Below are positions 32,591 through 42,374 of a stretch of 64,000 bases of DNA, piece after piece. The stretch lies in NCBI GenBank assembly GCA_013178295.1, contig JABLWW010000017.1, positions 108,599 through 172,598 of the forward strand. The letters are read 5' to 3'. Under the pieces are notes generated by a model that was not told the DNA's origin, ran no database searches, and was given only the letters and a program-made list of their open reading frames with translations. The DNA comes from Anaerolineae bacterium. GTDB lineage: Bacteria > Chloroflexota > Anaerolineae > Anaerolineales > Anaerolineaceae. A program made the position numbers and the translations under genes. The number at the start of each line of letters is the position of its first letter. Position 1 is the stretch's first letter.

Positions 32591-33622
32591 ATGAAAACAG
32601 AAACAGAAGGTGTATTTGCGGCGCGGGCAAAGGATATGGGGTCTGCCCTTTTCGCAACACTCAAACAGGTTTTGCTCGATGCACTGCGCACCAGCCTGGA
32701 ACTTTACAAGGTGATGATCCCGCTGCTGATCGCCACCCGTCTGCTCGACCAGCTGGGGGTGGTGCGCTGGATTGGGCAGGGGCTTGCGCCGCTGATGGGG
32801 CTGGCGGGACTGCCTGGCAATATGGGGCTGGTATGGGCGACCAGCATGGTGGTTGGTTTTTACCCGGCGCTGCTGATGATTGCCACGCTGGCACCTTCCA
32901 CACCGCTGACGGTGGCTCAGGCGACGGTGATCGGTTCGATGATTGCCATTGCGCACGGGCTTCCGGTGGAAGGGCGGATTGCCCAGCAGGCGGGTTTGCG
33001 CTTGTGGTTTCAGCTGGTCTTCCGTATTGTGATCGCTTTCGTCTATGGCGTTGTGTTTTTCAACATCTGCCGCCTGACCGGGTTTCTGCAGGCAAGCGCG
33101 CATGTCATCCTGGATGTGCCGCAGCAGGATGCTGGCTGGCTTGCCTGGTCGCTTTCGCAGGTCAAAAATCTTGCCTCCATTTTTCTCATCATTTTGGGGC
33201 TGATGACGCTGATGCGTCTGCTCAACTGGTTGAAGATTACCGATGTGCTGGTGCGGGCGCTTTCGCCTGTGCTGCGGCAGATTGGCATTGGGGCAGCCGC
33301 TGTGCCCATCACCATTATCGGCATGGTGCTGGGGCTGACCTTTGGCAGCGGACTGGTGATTAACGAAGCACGCTCGGGGAGAATTGCCTATCGGGATGTG
33401 TTCTTTTCGCTATCGCTGATGAGTGTGTTTCACAGCCTGATTGAGGATACGCTTGTCCTGCTTGCCATTGGCGCTGATATAAGCGGTCTGTTTTGGGGAC
33501 GCGCGGTATTTGTCTTTCTCGTTTTTGTGGTTATGGTACGTGTGCTGCGCCGTCTGCCTGCGGCGGTTTTTGCGCGTTGGTTTATCCGTTTGGGGCAACC
33601 CGTCGCGCCTTCCGCTGTTTAG
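32591..33622 (+). CDS. Nucleoside-recognition (Gate) domain membrane protein
   Basis: A 343-residue protein with about eight hydrophobic segments in two similar halves. The Gate domain pattern is seen in MIPLLIATRLLDQLG with GLPGNMGLVWATSMVVGFYPALL (landmark LPGNMG), and again around TFGSGLVINEARSG in the second half. Relatives include SpmA/SpmB and FeoB- or nucleoside-transport-linked proteins. The substrate is unknown. No partner gene is adjacent, and the next gene is convergent. Confidence 0.75.
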   Translation: MKTETEGVFAARAKDMGSALFATLKQVLLDALRTSLELYKVMIPLLIATRLLDQLGVVRWIGQGLAPLMGLAGLPGNMGLVWATSMVVGFYPALLMIATLAPSTPLTVAQATVIGSMIAIAHGLPVEGRIAQQAGLRLWFQLVFRIVIAFVYGVVFFNICRLTGFLQASAHVILDVPQQDAGWLAWSLSQVKNLASIFLIILGLMTLMRLLNWLKITDVLVRALSPVLRQIGIGAAAVPITIIGMVLGLTFGSGLVINEARSGRIAYRDVFFSLSLMSVFHSLIEDTLVLLAIGADISGLFWGRAVFVFLVFVVMVRVLRRLPAAVFARWFIRLGQPVAPSAV

Positions 33623-33690
33623 TTTGCAGGTATGCCAAGAGACGGCGTTTTGTATGGAAATGGAGCAAGCAGCGTCGTATCTGCGGCTGG

Positions 33691-34893
33691 CTATACCGCC
33701 GCGCGGCGGGTGGCTCTTTGCAGAAAGAGAAATGCCAGCAGGGCAGCAAGCTCGAAGACGATCACGTAAATAAATAACCCGAGGGTGGAAACATCATATA
33801 GCACGCCCATCGCCGCGCCGCCGATCAGCCATGCTACGCCGTAAAGCGTATTGAAAATGCCATAAGCAAAAGCCCGCTGTTGTTTGGAGATCAGATCAGC
33901 AACTGCGGCGCGCATGGTTGTCTCGTGAATCGCCATTACCACTCCCCACAAAGCAACGCTCAGGATTGCCAGGATGTCATTTTGTGAGATGGCAAAGAAG
34001 GGCACCAGCAGGGTAAGCAGAGGGATGAGACGTAGCGATTTTAGCCCGACTTTGTCGTAGCGTTTGCCAACTGCCAGCGCCGCCAGCGCATCGACCCCCA
34101 TGGCGACGGCATACAGGATGGGGATGTGTTCTGCGGGGAAAACAGAGCGCGCTACCCAATGATACGCCAGGATTGGAAAACCAACAAATCCAGCGACGCC
34201 AAAAAAGGTGAACAGGGCATAGACCCAGAACACGCGCGGCAGGCGCTTTTCTGCTGTCTGCTGCGTCTCGGCAGCTGAGGGGGCGCTTTCCAGCTTTTCG
34301 GGGTTGGGCACGCGCAGACGCACCGCCAAAATGACTGCGATGATCAGGATGACAGGTATCCACAGAACGCTGAATCCGTCGCGGTAGCTGTTGCGCAGGG
34401 CAAACACAGCGCTGAAGAGAAGCGGTCCGATGATCCCGCCCAGCTGGTCAAGCGCTTCGTGGATGGCGAAACCCCAGCCGCGCCCCATCGAGTGGGTGGC
34501 GTAAGAGAGCATGGTATCCTTGGCTGGCGAGCGGATGGCTTTGCCGATGCGTTCCACAATCAGCAATGCCGCGGCAAGCTCCCAACGGTTGGCATAAGCC
34601 ATCAGGGGAATGCTGACCAGCAGACCATAGCCAAGAAAAACGGCAGCCCAGTAGGCGCGGGTGCGTGCAGCCACATACCCCGAAACCAGCCGCAGAGCAT
34701 ACCCCAAAAACTCGCCCAGCCCCGAGACCGTGCCGATGGCGGCAGCACTGGCGCCCAGCAGCGCCAAATAGGGACCGCTGACGCCGCGCCCGCTTTCGTA
34801 GGTGATGTCCCCCAGCGCGCTGATCAGCCCAAACAGAAGCACAAATTGCAGTGCCGATGAGCGGTTTGTCTGAATGGGTAAGGATTCTTTCAA
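33691..34893 (-). CDS. Major facilitator superfamily transporter
   Basis: 400 residues from the TTG at 34893, which has GAGGTG five bases upstream. Longer versions (to 35058) would overlap the lactate permease and add unconvincing residues. It has about twelve membrane segments, an MFS-like DITYESGRGVSGPYLALLGAS opening (landmark YESGRG) and loop motif SGYVAARTRAYW. The central loop carries charged residues at about 190-215. Drug or metabolite efflux is possible. It follows the L-lactate permease gene by 34 bp, so they may be co-transcribed. Confidence 0.85.
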   Translation of the reverse strand: MKESLPIQTNRSSALQFVLLFGLISALGDITYESGRGVSGPYLALLGASAAAIGTVSGLGEFLGYALRLVSGYVAARTRAYWAAVFLGYGLLVSIPLMAYANRWELAAALLIVERIGKAIRSPAKDTMLSYATHSMGRGWGFAIHEALDQLGGIIGPLLFSAVFALRNSYRDGFSVLWIPVILIIAVILAVRLRVPNPEKLESAPSAAETQQTAEKRLPRVFWVYALFTFFGVAGFVGFPILAYHWVARSVFPAEHIPILYAVAMGVDALAALAVGKRYDKVGLKSLRLIPLLTLLVPFFAISQNDILAILSVALWGVVMAIHETTMRAAVADLISKQQRAFAYGIFNTLYGVAWLIGGAAMGVLYDVSTLGLFIYVIVFELAALLAFLFLQRATRRAAV

Positions 34894-34927
34894 GAAACAC
34901 CTCTTTTCCGAAAAGGTGGAATGACGC

Positions 34928-36466
34928 CTAAAACGGCACAGCTGCCAATGCCAGTGCCACCAATCCGACCAGCAAACCGATGCCGATACCCCACGGCAGT
35001 GTGCGGCGCAGGGCTTCGCCTTCCTTGCCCAGCAGATTGACCGTGCTGCACCCCACAATCAATTTGGCGGGCGCAATCATGCTTCCCAGCGCTCCGCCGG
35101 TTGTCTGGGTGGCGATTAGAATCAGCGGGTTGATATGCAGCAGCAGGGCGACGTTCTTTTGCAGCGAGACGAAGAGCACATTCGAGTTGTTGTTGCTGCC
35201 GGTGGCAAATGCACCCAGCATGCCCACCAGCGGCGAGACGATCGGGAAGACGGCACCCATCGAATCTGCCAGCCCCTGCGCCAGCAGCATGGACATTCCA
35301 CAATGATCCATCATGGTTGCCAGCCCGACCGTGGCAATGACCCCGATCGAGGTGGGCGCGGCGGCTTTCCATGTGGCGCGGGCAGCGGAGCGCATGGCGC
35401 CTGCTTGTGCCAGCCCGCTGAGGCGGTAGACCACATAGCTGACCAATGCGGTAATGAGGATAGAGGTGCCCGGGTGCATCCACAGGCGAAAGACCGGTCC
35501 GTAACCAGCGGGCGTGGTGAAGCCGTTGCGCGTGGTCACGGCGTCAAACGACATGCGCCACATCAACGGGTAGGCGGCATCGTGAATGCGTCCCGGCAGT
35601 GAGAGAAGGGTCATCAGAATCGCCAGACCGCCGTAGCTGCCCAAGCCTGCCAGCAGCCGCGCAGTTGGCGTTTTGGCATTCTCTGTGGTGTGGGCGTTTG
35701 CGCTGCGTTTGCGCAGCAGGATGCTGACAAAGATAACCGCCAGCCCGGCGCCCAGCGCGCCCAAGCCGGGCAACCCTGCAGCCGCCAGCCCATATTGCAC
35801 GCCAGCCATGAGCAGCCCCAGCGCGATCACCGCCAGCCAGCGGCGTCCCTGTCCCAAAATGAGCGCAGCCGCCAGCCCACACACCACGCAGGTGAACCCC
35901 AGCATCAGTGCTGGATAGGGGTACAACTCAGCGGCTTCCAGCCCGGTCAGTCCCATCAGCGTTTGAAAAACAACCCCCATATTGCCAAAAGTGATTGACC
36001 AGGCGTGCCCGACCGCTGCGGCAGCCACGGCGGTGAGCGGTGAGATGCCCAGCCCCACCAGAATCGGCGCCGAGATGGCAATTGGTAGCCCTAATCCTGC
36101 CAGCCCTTCGAGGATGCCGCTAAACGCCCAGGCAATCAGAACCAGCAATAGAGAGCGATCGCCCAGCGAACGTTCCAGCATTTGCGCCAGCGCTTCGATC
36201 CCGCCTGCCTGCTGCACCAGATTATAGAGCAGCAGCGAAGTCCATAGCACAATCAGCAGATAGACCGATAGCAGCAGCCCCTTGACCTGCGAAACCCACC
36301 ACACCTGCGGCGTAAGTCCAAACGCCAGCCCGGCAACTGCCAAGCACACCAGCCAGCTCACCGGTCCGGCACGCAGACCGCTCCAGCGTAGAAGGGTCAT
36401 CAGTCCCAACAGGGTAAGAATGGGAACGGCGGCGAGAAAGTATTGCACAGAGGCTAACTTTACCAC
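34928..36466 (-). CDS. L-lactate permease family protein
   Basis: A 512-residue membrane protein with about 12-14 segments. Family segments include GILEGLAGLGLPIAISAPILVGLG, the VGHAWSITFGNMGVVFQ region, and late GAFATGSNNNSNVLFVSLQ and GGALGSMIAPAKLIVGCSTV (landmarks TGSNNNSN and MIAPAK). LctP proteins import lactate and glycolate by proton symport. No lactate dehydrogenase is adjacent. It is divergent from the small membrane protein gene at 36579. Confidence 0.9.
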   Translation of the reverse strand: MVKLASVQYFLAAVPILTLLGLMTLLRWSGLRAGPVSWLVCLAVAGLAFGLTPQVWWVSQVKGLLLSVYLLIVLWTSLLLYNLVQQAGGIEALAQMLERSLGDRSLLLVLIAWAFSGILEGLAGLGLPIAISAPILVGLGISPLTAVAAAAVGHAWSITFGNMGVVFQTLMGLTGLEAAELYPYPALMLGFTCVVCGLAAALILGQGRRWLAVIALGLLMAGVQYGLAAAGLPGLGALGAGLAVIFVSILLRKRSANAHTTENAKTPTARLLAGLGSYGGLAILMTLLSLPGRIHDAAYPLMWRMSFDAVTTRNGFTTPAGYGPVFRLWMHPGTSILITALVSYVVYRLSGLAQAGAMRSAARATWKAAAPTSIGVIATVGLATMMDHCGMSMLLAQGLADSMGAVFPIVSPLVGMLGAFATGSNNNSNVLFVSLQKNVALLLHINPLILIATQTTGGALGSMIAPAKLIVGCSTVNLLGKEGEALRRTLPWGIGIGLLVGLVALALAAVPF

Positions 36467-36578
36467 ATTTTGATGGCAAACGTCTAGAGAAAATTTTTGC
36501 GCCGCGCGGGGATATTGTTATACAATCATAAATAGCGAAGGTACAAATATCTGTTAACACAAAGAAGGAGATTTTTGT

Positions 36579-37004
36579 ATGGAAACAGAAGATATGCCCC
36601 TGCAGACAGAAGGAGCTTTTATTGAGAAAGAAAAACGGACGCGGACGTCTGCATCCGAAAAGAAGAAAAGCTCTTTGCAGAATGTGCTGCTGATTGTGAT
36701 CGCCGTGCTTCTATTGTTGCAGGTTGCAGTATCCGCCTTTGGGCTGTATCTGGACATGGCGCGCGATCAGATGGCAGCCGCCCAGCGCGCCAGTATGGTG
36801 CAAAGCGTCAACAAGTACACTGAAAACGTGAATACCCTTACTACTCAGATGCTGGAACAGTACAAAAAAGAGGTCTATGGGGGTGGAAAGGTGGATACGG
36901 TAGAGAAGCAGCTTGTGATGGGTACCGAGTACAACTTTATGGGGCTGATGCTGCTGGTGCGCCAAAACAACGAGATCATCAAGATGTTGACACAGCTAAA
37001 GTAG
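36579..37004 (+). CDS. Single-pass membrane protein of unknown function
   Basis: A 141-residue protein with a charged N-terminal cytoplasmic part (KEKRTRTSASEKKKSS), one membrane segment (about 34-55) and an extracytoplasmic helical C-terminal part with coiled-coil character. AAGGAG precedes the ATG. No family is recognised. It lies about 100 bp before the SGNH-like secreted protein, which has its own promoter. Confidence 0.6.
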   Translation: METEDMPLQTEGAFIEKEKRTRTSASEKKKSSLQNVLLIVIAVLLLLQVAVSAFGLYLDMARDQMAAAQRASMVQSVNKYTENVNTLTTQMLEQYKKEVYGGGKVDTVEKQLVMGTEYNFMGLMLLVRQNNEIIKMLTQLK

Positions 37005-37032
37005 GCGCTCTGGGGCGTGCCGTTTTTGGGCA

Positions 37033-37061
37033 TTGAAAAACAGGCGCAAGTCTGCCATAAT
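37033..37061 (+). promoter_or_regulatory. Promoter of the SGNH-like protein gene
   Basis: TTGAAA (37033-37038), a 17-bp spacer, and an extended -10 TGCCATAAT (-10 box 37056-37061). The coding start at 37107 has a perfect GGAGGAG. Confidence 0.65.
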
Positions 37062-37106
37062 AGATGTGTCTTTCGGGTTCTGATTGGTCAAAAGAGAGGA
37101 GGAGCG

Positions 37107-38777
37107 ATGCGCGCGCCCTTTTTGGTGAAGCTCTCAGCAATTCTGCTGACGATGTCTGTTTTTGTGTTTGGTTTGTGGGTGCCGCGTCCAGCGTTGGCGC
37201 AGGCGGATAACCCCGCTCCGCCGGAGCAGCCGGTCAAATTGATTTTTATTCATCATTCGACTGGTGAGAACTGGCTGCGGGATGGCTATGGCAATCTTGG
37301 GCGCACACTGGGGCAGAACAACTATTTTGTCAGCGACACCAACTATGGATGGGGCCCGGATTCCATTGGCGATCGCACGGATATTGTCAATTGGCCTGAG
37401 TGGTTCGGTGCGGAGCGCAGCGACCGCGTGCTTCAGGCGCTGTATCGGGAAAGCGGTCAGCACTCCGAGTATACCCGCACCCTGCCAGACCCCGGCGGCG
37501 AGAACCAGATTGTGATGTTCAAATCTTGTTTTCCAAATTCCAACCTGGATGGCAACCCGGATGACCCGCCGACGCCCGGCAGCTATGATTACACGGTAGG
37601 CAGCGCCAAATACATCTATAATTCGCTCCTGGAATACTTTATCACCCGCCCAGACAAGATGTTTGTGGTCATCACCGCCCCGCCGGTCAGCGATCCGACC
37701 TTTGCCAAGAACGCCCGCGCTTTCAATAACTGGCTGATGACGGAGTGGCTGGCGGGGTATCAGGGCAACAATGTCTTTGTCTTTGACTTTTACAATGTTC
37801 TTACTGGAACTGACAACCATCACCGCTGGAAAGACGGGCAGGTGGAGTACATCAACAATGCTGGAGGCAATACGCTGGTGTATCCCAGTGAGGATGATCA
37901 CCCCAGCGCAGCCGGAAGCCAGAAAGCCACTGATGAGTTTGTGCCGTTGCTGAATGTGTTTTATCACCGCTGGAAGTCTGGCGCGCCGGTGGTTTTGCCC
38001 GCACCGCCCATGCCCGCGCAAGATCAGAACGCCCCGCCGCCTGCGGAACAACCTGCAGAAGGGGGCGCTGTTTCGGCGGTATCGGGTGTCATTGACGATT
38101 TTGAAGCTGGCGGTTCGCTCGAGTCGTATCATGATGAGCAGGGGTCGTCCATTGAGTGCGTCTCGGACGGCACCTATGCCCGTTCGGGCAAGAGTTCGCT
38201 GCGCATCCGTTACAACGTCAAAGCCGGAGGGTGGGCAGGCTGTGGACCCTTTTATGGCAGCCCGCAGGACTGGAGCGCCGCGCGCGGGCTGGCGTTGTGG
38301 ATGAGAAGCGAGCAGGCTGGGCAGGGGTCCATGCTGGGGCTGCAAATTGGCACGCCGGAGGGCACTGCCCCATTTGAATTTTACGTCGAACTGCCGCCCG
38401 AAAGCGCTTCTGAGTGGGCACAGGTGTTTATCCCTTGGGAGAGCTTCAACCGCGCCCCGTGGGCAGATAACAGCGGACCGATGCAGTTCAACGCGGCGCA
38501 GGTGATGGGCTACAGCTTCAATTTCAGCGATGAAGCGCCGCAGGAAGGCAATTTTTGGGTAGATGATATTTCTCTGGCGGAAGGAGAAGGCGAAGCCCCA
38601 GCGGCGCAGCCAACGCTTGCACCGCCCCCTGCCGCGGCGGAAGAGCAGCCGCCTCAGCCTGAGCAAGAGCAGCCCCAGCCGGAGGGCAGAAGCCGACGGC
38701 TGCCCTGCGCATCTGCCGCGCTGCCGCTGGCAGTTGTGGCGCTTGCCCTGCGGCGGGTCAAACATTCAAACGCATAG
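37107..38777 (+). CDS. Secreted SGNH-like protein with C-terminal carbohydrate-binding-like domain and sorting tail
   Basis: 556 residues from the ATG at 37107. A signal peptide (1-32, cleaved near ALAQA) is followed by a catalytic-like domain (about 42-300) opening LIFIHHSTGENW and closing DDHPSAAGSQKA, reminiscent of the first and last blocks of SGNH/GDSL hydrolases. The usual GDS is replaced by HHSTGENW. A beta-rich domain (about 325-490; FEAGGSLESYHDEQGS to FWVDDISLAEG) looks like a carbohydrate-binding module. A P/Q/E-rich linker leads to the tail RSRRLPCASAALPLAVVALALRR: Cys, hydrophobic helix, Arg-Arg. That tail resembles surface-sorting signals. Confidence 0.7.
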   Translation: MRAPFLVKLSAILLTMSVFVFGLWVPRPALAQADNPAPPEQPVKLIFIHHSTGENWLRDGYGNLGRTLGQNNYFVSDTNYGWGPDSIGDRTDIVNWPEWFGAERSDRVLQALYRESGQHSEYTRTLPDPGGENQIVMFKSCFPNSNLDGNPDDPPTPGSYDYTVGSAKYIYNSLLEYFITRPDKMFVVITAPPVSDPTFAKNARAFNNWLMTEWLAGYQGNNVFVFDFYNVLTGTDNHHRWKDGQVEYINNAGGNTLVYPSEDDHPSAAGSQKATDEFVPLLNVFYHRWKSGAPVVLPAPPMPAQDQNAPPPAEQPAEGGAVSAVSGVIDDFEAGGSLESYHDEQGSSIECVSDGTYARSGKSSLRIRYNVKAGGWAGCGPFYGSPQDWSAARGLALWMRSEQAGQGSMLGLQIGTPEGTAPFEFYVELPPESASEWAQVFIPWESFNRAPWADNSGPMQFNAAQVMGYSFNFSDEAPQEGNFWVDDISLAEGEGEAPAAQPTLAPPPAAAEEQPPQPEQEQPQPEGRSRRLPCASAALPLAVVALALRRVKHSNA

Positions 38778-38802
38778 CCGACCGGCTGTTTTGATCCTGA
38801 AG

Positions 38803-38838
38803 AGCCCTGCCGTTTGTCTCCCGATGAGCGGCAGGGCT
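38803..38838 (+). terminator. Intrinsic terminator after the SGNH-like gene
   Basis: A perfect 10-bp stem AGCCCTGCCG (38803-38812) / CGGCAGGGCT (38829-38838), then GTCTTGTGTATT. It sits 26 bp after the stop codon. Confidence 0.7.
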
Positions 38839-38865
38839 GTCTTGTGTATTGCCGTTAATTGATAT

Positions 38866-41800
38866 ATGATTAATCGGCGTGTCTCGATGAAAAACCGTCT
38901 TAGCGTTCTCATTTATGTTTTGCTTGCCGTTATTATGGCTGCCGCTGGCGGCTATTTCATTTATCGCCAGGAGTCGGGGATTGCGCGGGACATATTGACC
39001 GCCGAGGAACGCGCCTGGCTTAATTCGCGCCCTGTGGTGCGGCTGGCGCCTGACCCGAATTTTCCGCCGCTTGAGTTTTTTGACCAGAGCGGCATGTACC
39101 GCGGGATGATCGCTGATTACTTCAGGTTGATTGAAGAGCGCATGGATTACCGCTTTGAGTTTGTGCGTCTGGAGACATGGGATGAAGTGTTGCAGCAGGC
39201 AAAAGAGCGTCAGATTGACGGGATCACCGCTGCCCAAATCACCCCGGAGCGCCAGCAGTATCTGTTGTTTACCCAGCCGATTGTGGATATCCCCAATGTG
39301 ATTATCGTACGCGATAACATGCCCGGAAACTACCGCCTGGAAGATATGGGGGGAATGACGGTGGCAGTCACGCGCGGCAATGCGCTGCATGAATATATCG
39401 AGAGTAACTATCCGGAGGTGGTCATCAAGCCGGTGGATGATGACTTGCAGGCACTGCTGGAGGTCTCGTTCTATCGCGCCGACGCTACGGTGGTCAATCT
39501 GGCAATTGCTTCGTACTACATTGAAAAACAGGGGATCTCTAACCTGCGCGTGGCGGGCGATTCGGGTAAGGATAACCCGCTGGCGATTGCCACACGCAGT
39601 GATGAACCACAGTTGAACAGGATTCTGGATAAGGGGCTGGCTTCGCTCTCGCCTGCTGAGAAAAGACAGATTTATTCCAGGTGGGTGCAATTACAGCCGT
39701 CTCCGCTGGAAGTGAGCCAACCCGTATGGCGGGGAATGTTGTTTGGCGTGAGCGTGGCGGTGCTTTTGCTGGGCGTACTGGCGTTGTGGACGATAACACT
39801 GCGGCGGCGTGTGGCGGAAAGCACCGGCGAACTGAGCCAGCAGCTGCATTTGCGCCAGCAGGCTGAAGAGGCGCTCAAAAAGCAAAATCAGTTTCTTGAG
39901 GCGCTGCACCAAACTTCGCTTTCACTGCTTAATCGTCTGGATACCGATGAACTCCTGGAGAGCATTGTTGACCATGCTGCCCAGCTGTTTGATGTTGCTG
40001 AGGTGTTCATCTATGCGCTAGATGAGAGTATCTCCCCGCCGCAGCTGGTGGTGCGGGCGATTACTACCTCGCGCCAAAAGCTGGGACATCGTCTCTCCAT
40101 TGGCGAGGGGCTGAGCGGCAAGGTGTGGCAGAGCGGCGAGCCGCTGATTATCGAAGATTATGCCGTTTGGGAGGGGCGCGCCGATCACATGGATCCCGAG
40201 CGGACGCTGCACGCGGTGATGGGCTACCCGCTCAAATCGGGCGGGCAGGTGATTGGCGTGCTGGGAATGTCGCATGCTGATCCCAGCCGCCGCTTTACGC
40301 CAGGCGACTTTGATTGGGTGGCACGCTACGCCGCGCTGGCGGCTCTGGCGCTGGATAATGCCCGCCTGTATGAGACTCTCAAAAATGAACTGGCGGCGCG
40401 TCAGCAAGCTGAACAGCGCTACCGTCAGCTGGTTGAGCATATTAACGCCGTGACGTATTTGGATGCTAACGATGCCGTTAGCTCTGCGCTGTATACCAGC
40501 CCGCAGATTGAGACGCTGCTGGGGTATACCGTTGAAGAGTGGCTGGCAGATCCGCAACTGTGGGTCAAACTGCTGCACCCCGATGACCGCGACTGGGTGC
40601 TGGCGCTCAATGAGCGCTGTCGTGCCAGCGGCGAAAATTTCGTTGCCGAATACCGCATGTATACCCGCGATGGACGCGTGATCTGGATACATGACGATGC
40701 CGTGCTGATTGACCTTTTGGGCGAGAGCGAAAAGGTATGGCATGGGATCATGTATGATATTACCGAACGTAAGCAAATGGAGGCAGCGCTGCGTCAGGCG
40801 GAACAGCGCTACCGCGACCTGATCGAACGCTTTCATGCGGTGTTTTACCTGGAAAACCTTGGAGAGAACAAGGGCTTTGTGTATATCAGCCCTCATGTGG
40901 AAACCATGCTGGGATATTCTGTTGAAGAGTGGCTGGCGGATGTTGGGCTTTGGATGCGTGTGATCCATCCTGAGGATCTTGAGCGGGTTTCTGAAATGAA
41001 CAACCGCTGTATGCGCACTGGGGGTACTTTCCGCATGGAGTATCGCATGGTCGCCAAAGATGGGCATGTGGTGTGGGTGTACAACGAATCCACACTGACC
41101 CTGGATGCGCTGGGTAATCCACAAAACTGGCAGGGGATTTGGATTGATATCACCGAGCGCAAGCGCTCGGAGGAGATGCTGCAAACCTCGCAGAAGATGG
41201 CCGATCTGGGCACACTGGCGGCGGGCGTGGCGCACGAACTCAATTCGCCTTTGCAGATCATCACCGGCGCCAGCGAGGTGCTGCTTGGGCGGCTGGAACG
41301 CGGTGAGGAGATTGACAGCGACCTGCTCAAACGCCGCTTGGAAATGATCAACCAAAGCGCCTGGCGCAGTGCGGAAATTATCCGTTCATTGCTCAACTAT
41401 GCCCGTTCGGGCAGCGGTAAGATGGAGTACTACAATCTCAATGACCTTATTAGGGAGATGTTGAAGCTGATGGAACATCAGCTGAAGTCCTGGTCAAATA
41501 TCTATGTCTCCACCGAACTCTTGCCAGAACTGCCGCCGATGTGGTGTGACCGCAATCAAATTTTGCAGGTGCTGATTAATCTGGTGAGCAATGCGCGCGA
41601 TGCCATGCCGCGCCCGCGCGGCGGGCGTATTTTCATTCAAACCCAGCATGACCCACAAAACGGTGTCATTATCCTTAAGGTAAGCGACACCGGCGCAGGC
41701 ATTCCACAGGAAATTATCCGCAACATCTTTGACCCGTTTTTCACCACCAAGCCGCTGGGGCAGGGGACGGGGTTGGGGCTGTCCATCGTGTTGGGGATTG

Positions 41801-41946
41801 TCAATGCCCATCGCGGCGGCATTGATGTGGAAAGCCAGCCGGGGCAGGGGACGACCTTTACGATCTACTTTCCCGAAAACCCGCCGCAGGATGCACAAGA
41901 GGATGCCTTTGCCAAAAAGGCTGGGCGGTTTAATGATGAGGTATAG
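38866..41946 (+). CDS. Hybrid sensor: SBP_bac_3-GAF-PAS-PAS-histidine kinase
   Basis: A 1026-residue protein. It has a membrane segment (14-32), then an extracytoplasmic amino-acid-binding-type SBP_bac_3 domain (about 50-275; VRLAPDPNFPPLEFFDQSG) and a second membrane segment (about 290-312). A short coiled coil, a GAF domain (about 345-505) and two PAS/PAC domains (about 518-645 and 648-770) follow. The PAS domains are near-repeats, sharing GYTVEEWLADPQLW and GYSVEEWLADVGLW. HisKA with His790 (GVAHELNSPLQII) and the ATPase (NLVSNARDAM, DTGAGIP, GTGLGLSI) complete it. There is no receiver domain and no adjacent response regulator. An ATG at 38887 is an alternative start. Confidence 0.92.
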   Translation: MINRRVSMKNRLSVLIYVLLAVIMAAAGGYFIYRQESGIARDILTAEERAWLNSRPVVRLAPDPNFPPLEFFDQSGMYRGMIADYFRLIEERMDYRFEFVRLETWDEVLQQAKERQIDGITAAQITPERQQYLLFTQPIVDIPNVIIVRDNMPGNYRLEDMGGMTVAVTRGNALHEYIESNYPEVVIKPVDDDLQALLEVSFYRADATVVNLAIASYYIEKQGISNLRVAGDSGKDNPLAIATRSDEPQLNRILDKGLASLSPAEKRQIYSRWVQLQPSPLEVSQPVWRGMLFGVSVAVLLLGVLALWTITLRRRVAESTGELSQQLHLRQQAEEALKKQNQFLEALHQTSLSLLNRLDTDELLESIVDHAAQLFDVAEVFIYALDESISPPQLVVRAITTSRQKLGHRLSIGEGLSGKVWQSGEPLIIEDYAVWEGRADHMDPERTLHAVMGYPLKSGGQVIGVLGMSHADPSRRFTPGDFDWVARYAALAALALDNARLYETLKNELAARQQAEQRYRQLVEHINAVTYLDANDAVSSALYTSPQIETLLGYTVEEWLADPQLWVKLLHPDDRDWVLALNERCRASGENFVAEYRMYTRDGRVIWIHDDAVLIDLLGESEKVWHGIMYDITERKQMEAALRQAEQRYRDLIERFHAVFYLENLGENKGFVYISPHVETMLGYSVEEWLADVGLWMRVIHPEDLERVSEMNNRCMRTGGTFRMEYRMVAKDGHVVWVYNESTLTLDALGNPQNWQGIWIDITERKRSEEMLQTSQKMADLGTLAAGVAHELNSPLQIITGASEVLLGRLERGEEIDSDLLKRRLEMINQSAWRSAEIIRSLLNYARSGSGKMEYYNLNDLIREMLKLMEHQLKSWSNIYVSTELLPELPPMWCDRNQILQVLINLVSNARDAMPRPRGGRIFIQTQHDPQNGVIILKVSDTGAGIPQEIIRNIFDPFFTTKPLGQGTGLGLSIVLGIVNAHRGGIDVESQPGQGTTFTIYFPENPPQDAQEDAFAKKAGRFNDEV

Positions 41947-41951
41947 AGACC

Positions 41952-42371
41952 CTATTCCGGCTCTTCGCTAAAATCATCTGCTTCTTTCTGCGGTACGAGA
42001 AATTCCTCGCTCGGCAATTCCCCACTGTATAGAGCATGGTCGGAGATACGGTAGTGTTTTTTGAGATCATCCTGAACCGTATCTTCCCAGAGGGGAACAC
42101 CATCGAAGTAAGCCGCGCGCCCAATGATATGGGCTGCGATCGGTGCAGTGAGAAGGATGAAAAAGATGATTGCAATCACTCGGGCATAAATGCCAAATTC
42201 ATTGAAATGAAGGGCGGCGGCGGTCAAAATCAACCCTACACCTAACGTGCCAGCTTTGGCAGTTGCTGACATACGCAGAAAGACGTCAGGCATTCTGAGA
42301 ATGCCCACTCCAGCCAGGAAGATCAAAATTGCCCCAAGCAACATCAAGAGCATGATCACAATTTCTTGCAT
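41952..42371 (-). CDS. mrpG: Na+/H+ antiporter subunit G
   Basis: A 139-residue protein with three membrane segments (about 8-25, 40-60, 65-85) and the MrpG pattern VGILRMPDVFLRMSATAKAGTLGV. A hydrophilic C-terminal tail of about 50 residues is longer than in many MrpG proteins. It is the last gene of the Mrp operon (3 bp after mrpF) and ends 5 bp from the convergent sensor kinase. The complex exchanges cytoplasmic Na+ for external H+. Confidence 0.9.
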   Translation of the reverse strand: MQEIVIMLLMLLGAILIFLAGVGILRMPDVFLRMSATAKAGTLGVGLILTAAALHFNEFGIYARVIAIIFFILLTAPIAAHIIGRAAYFDGVPLWEDTVQDDLKKHYRISDHALYSGELPSEEFLVPQKEADDFSEEPE

Positions 42372-42374
42372 GGC

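Noticed and set aside
37134..38765. A 543-codon open frame antisense to the SGNH-like gene
   Set aside because: The plus-strand protein has a signal peptide, RBS, promoter and domain structure. The antisense product has none.
40018..41355. A long open frame antisense to the large sensor kinase
   Set aside because: The plus-strand frame encodes recognisable GAF, PAS and kinase motifs. The antisense frame is a codon-bias shadow.
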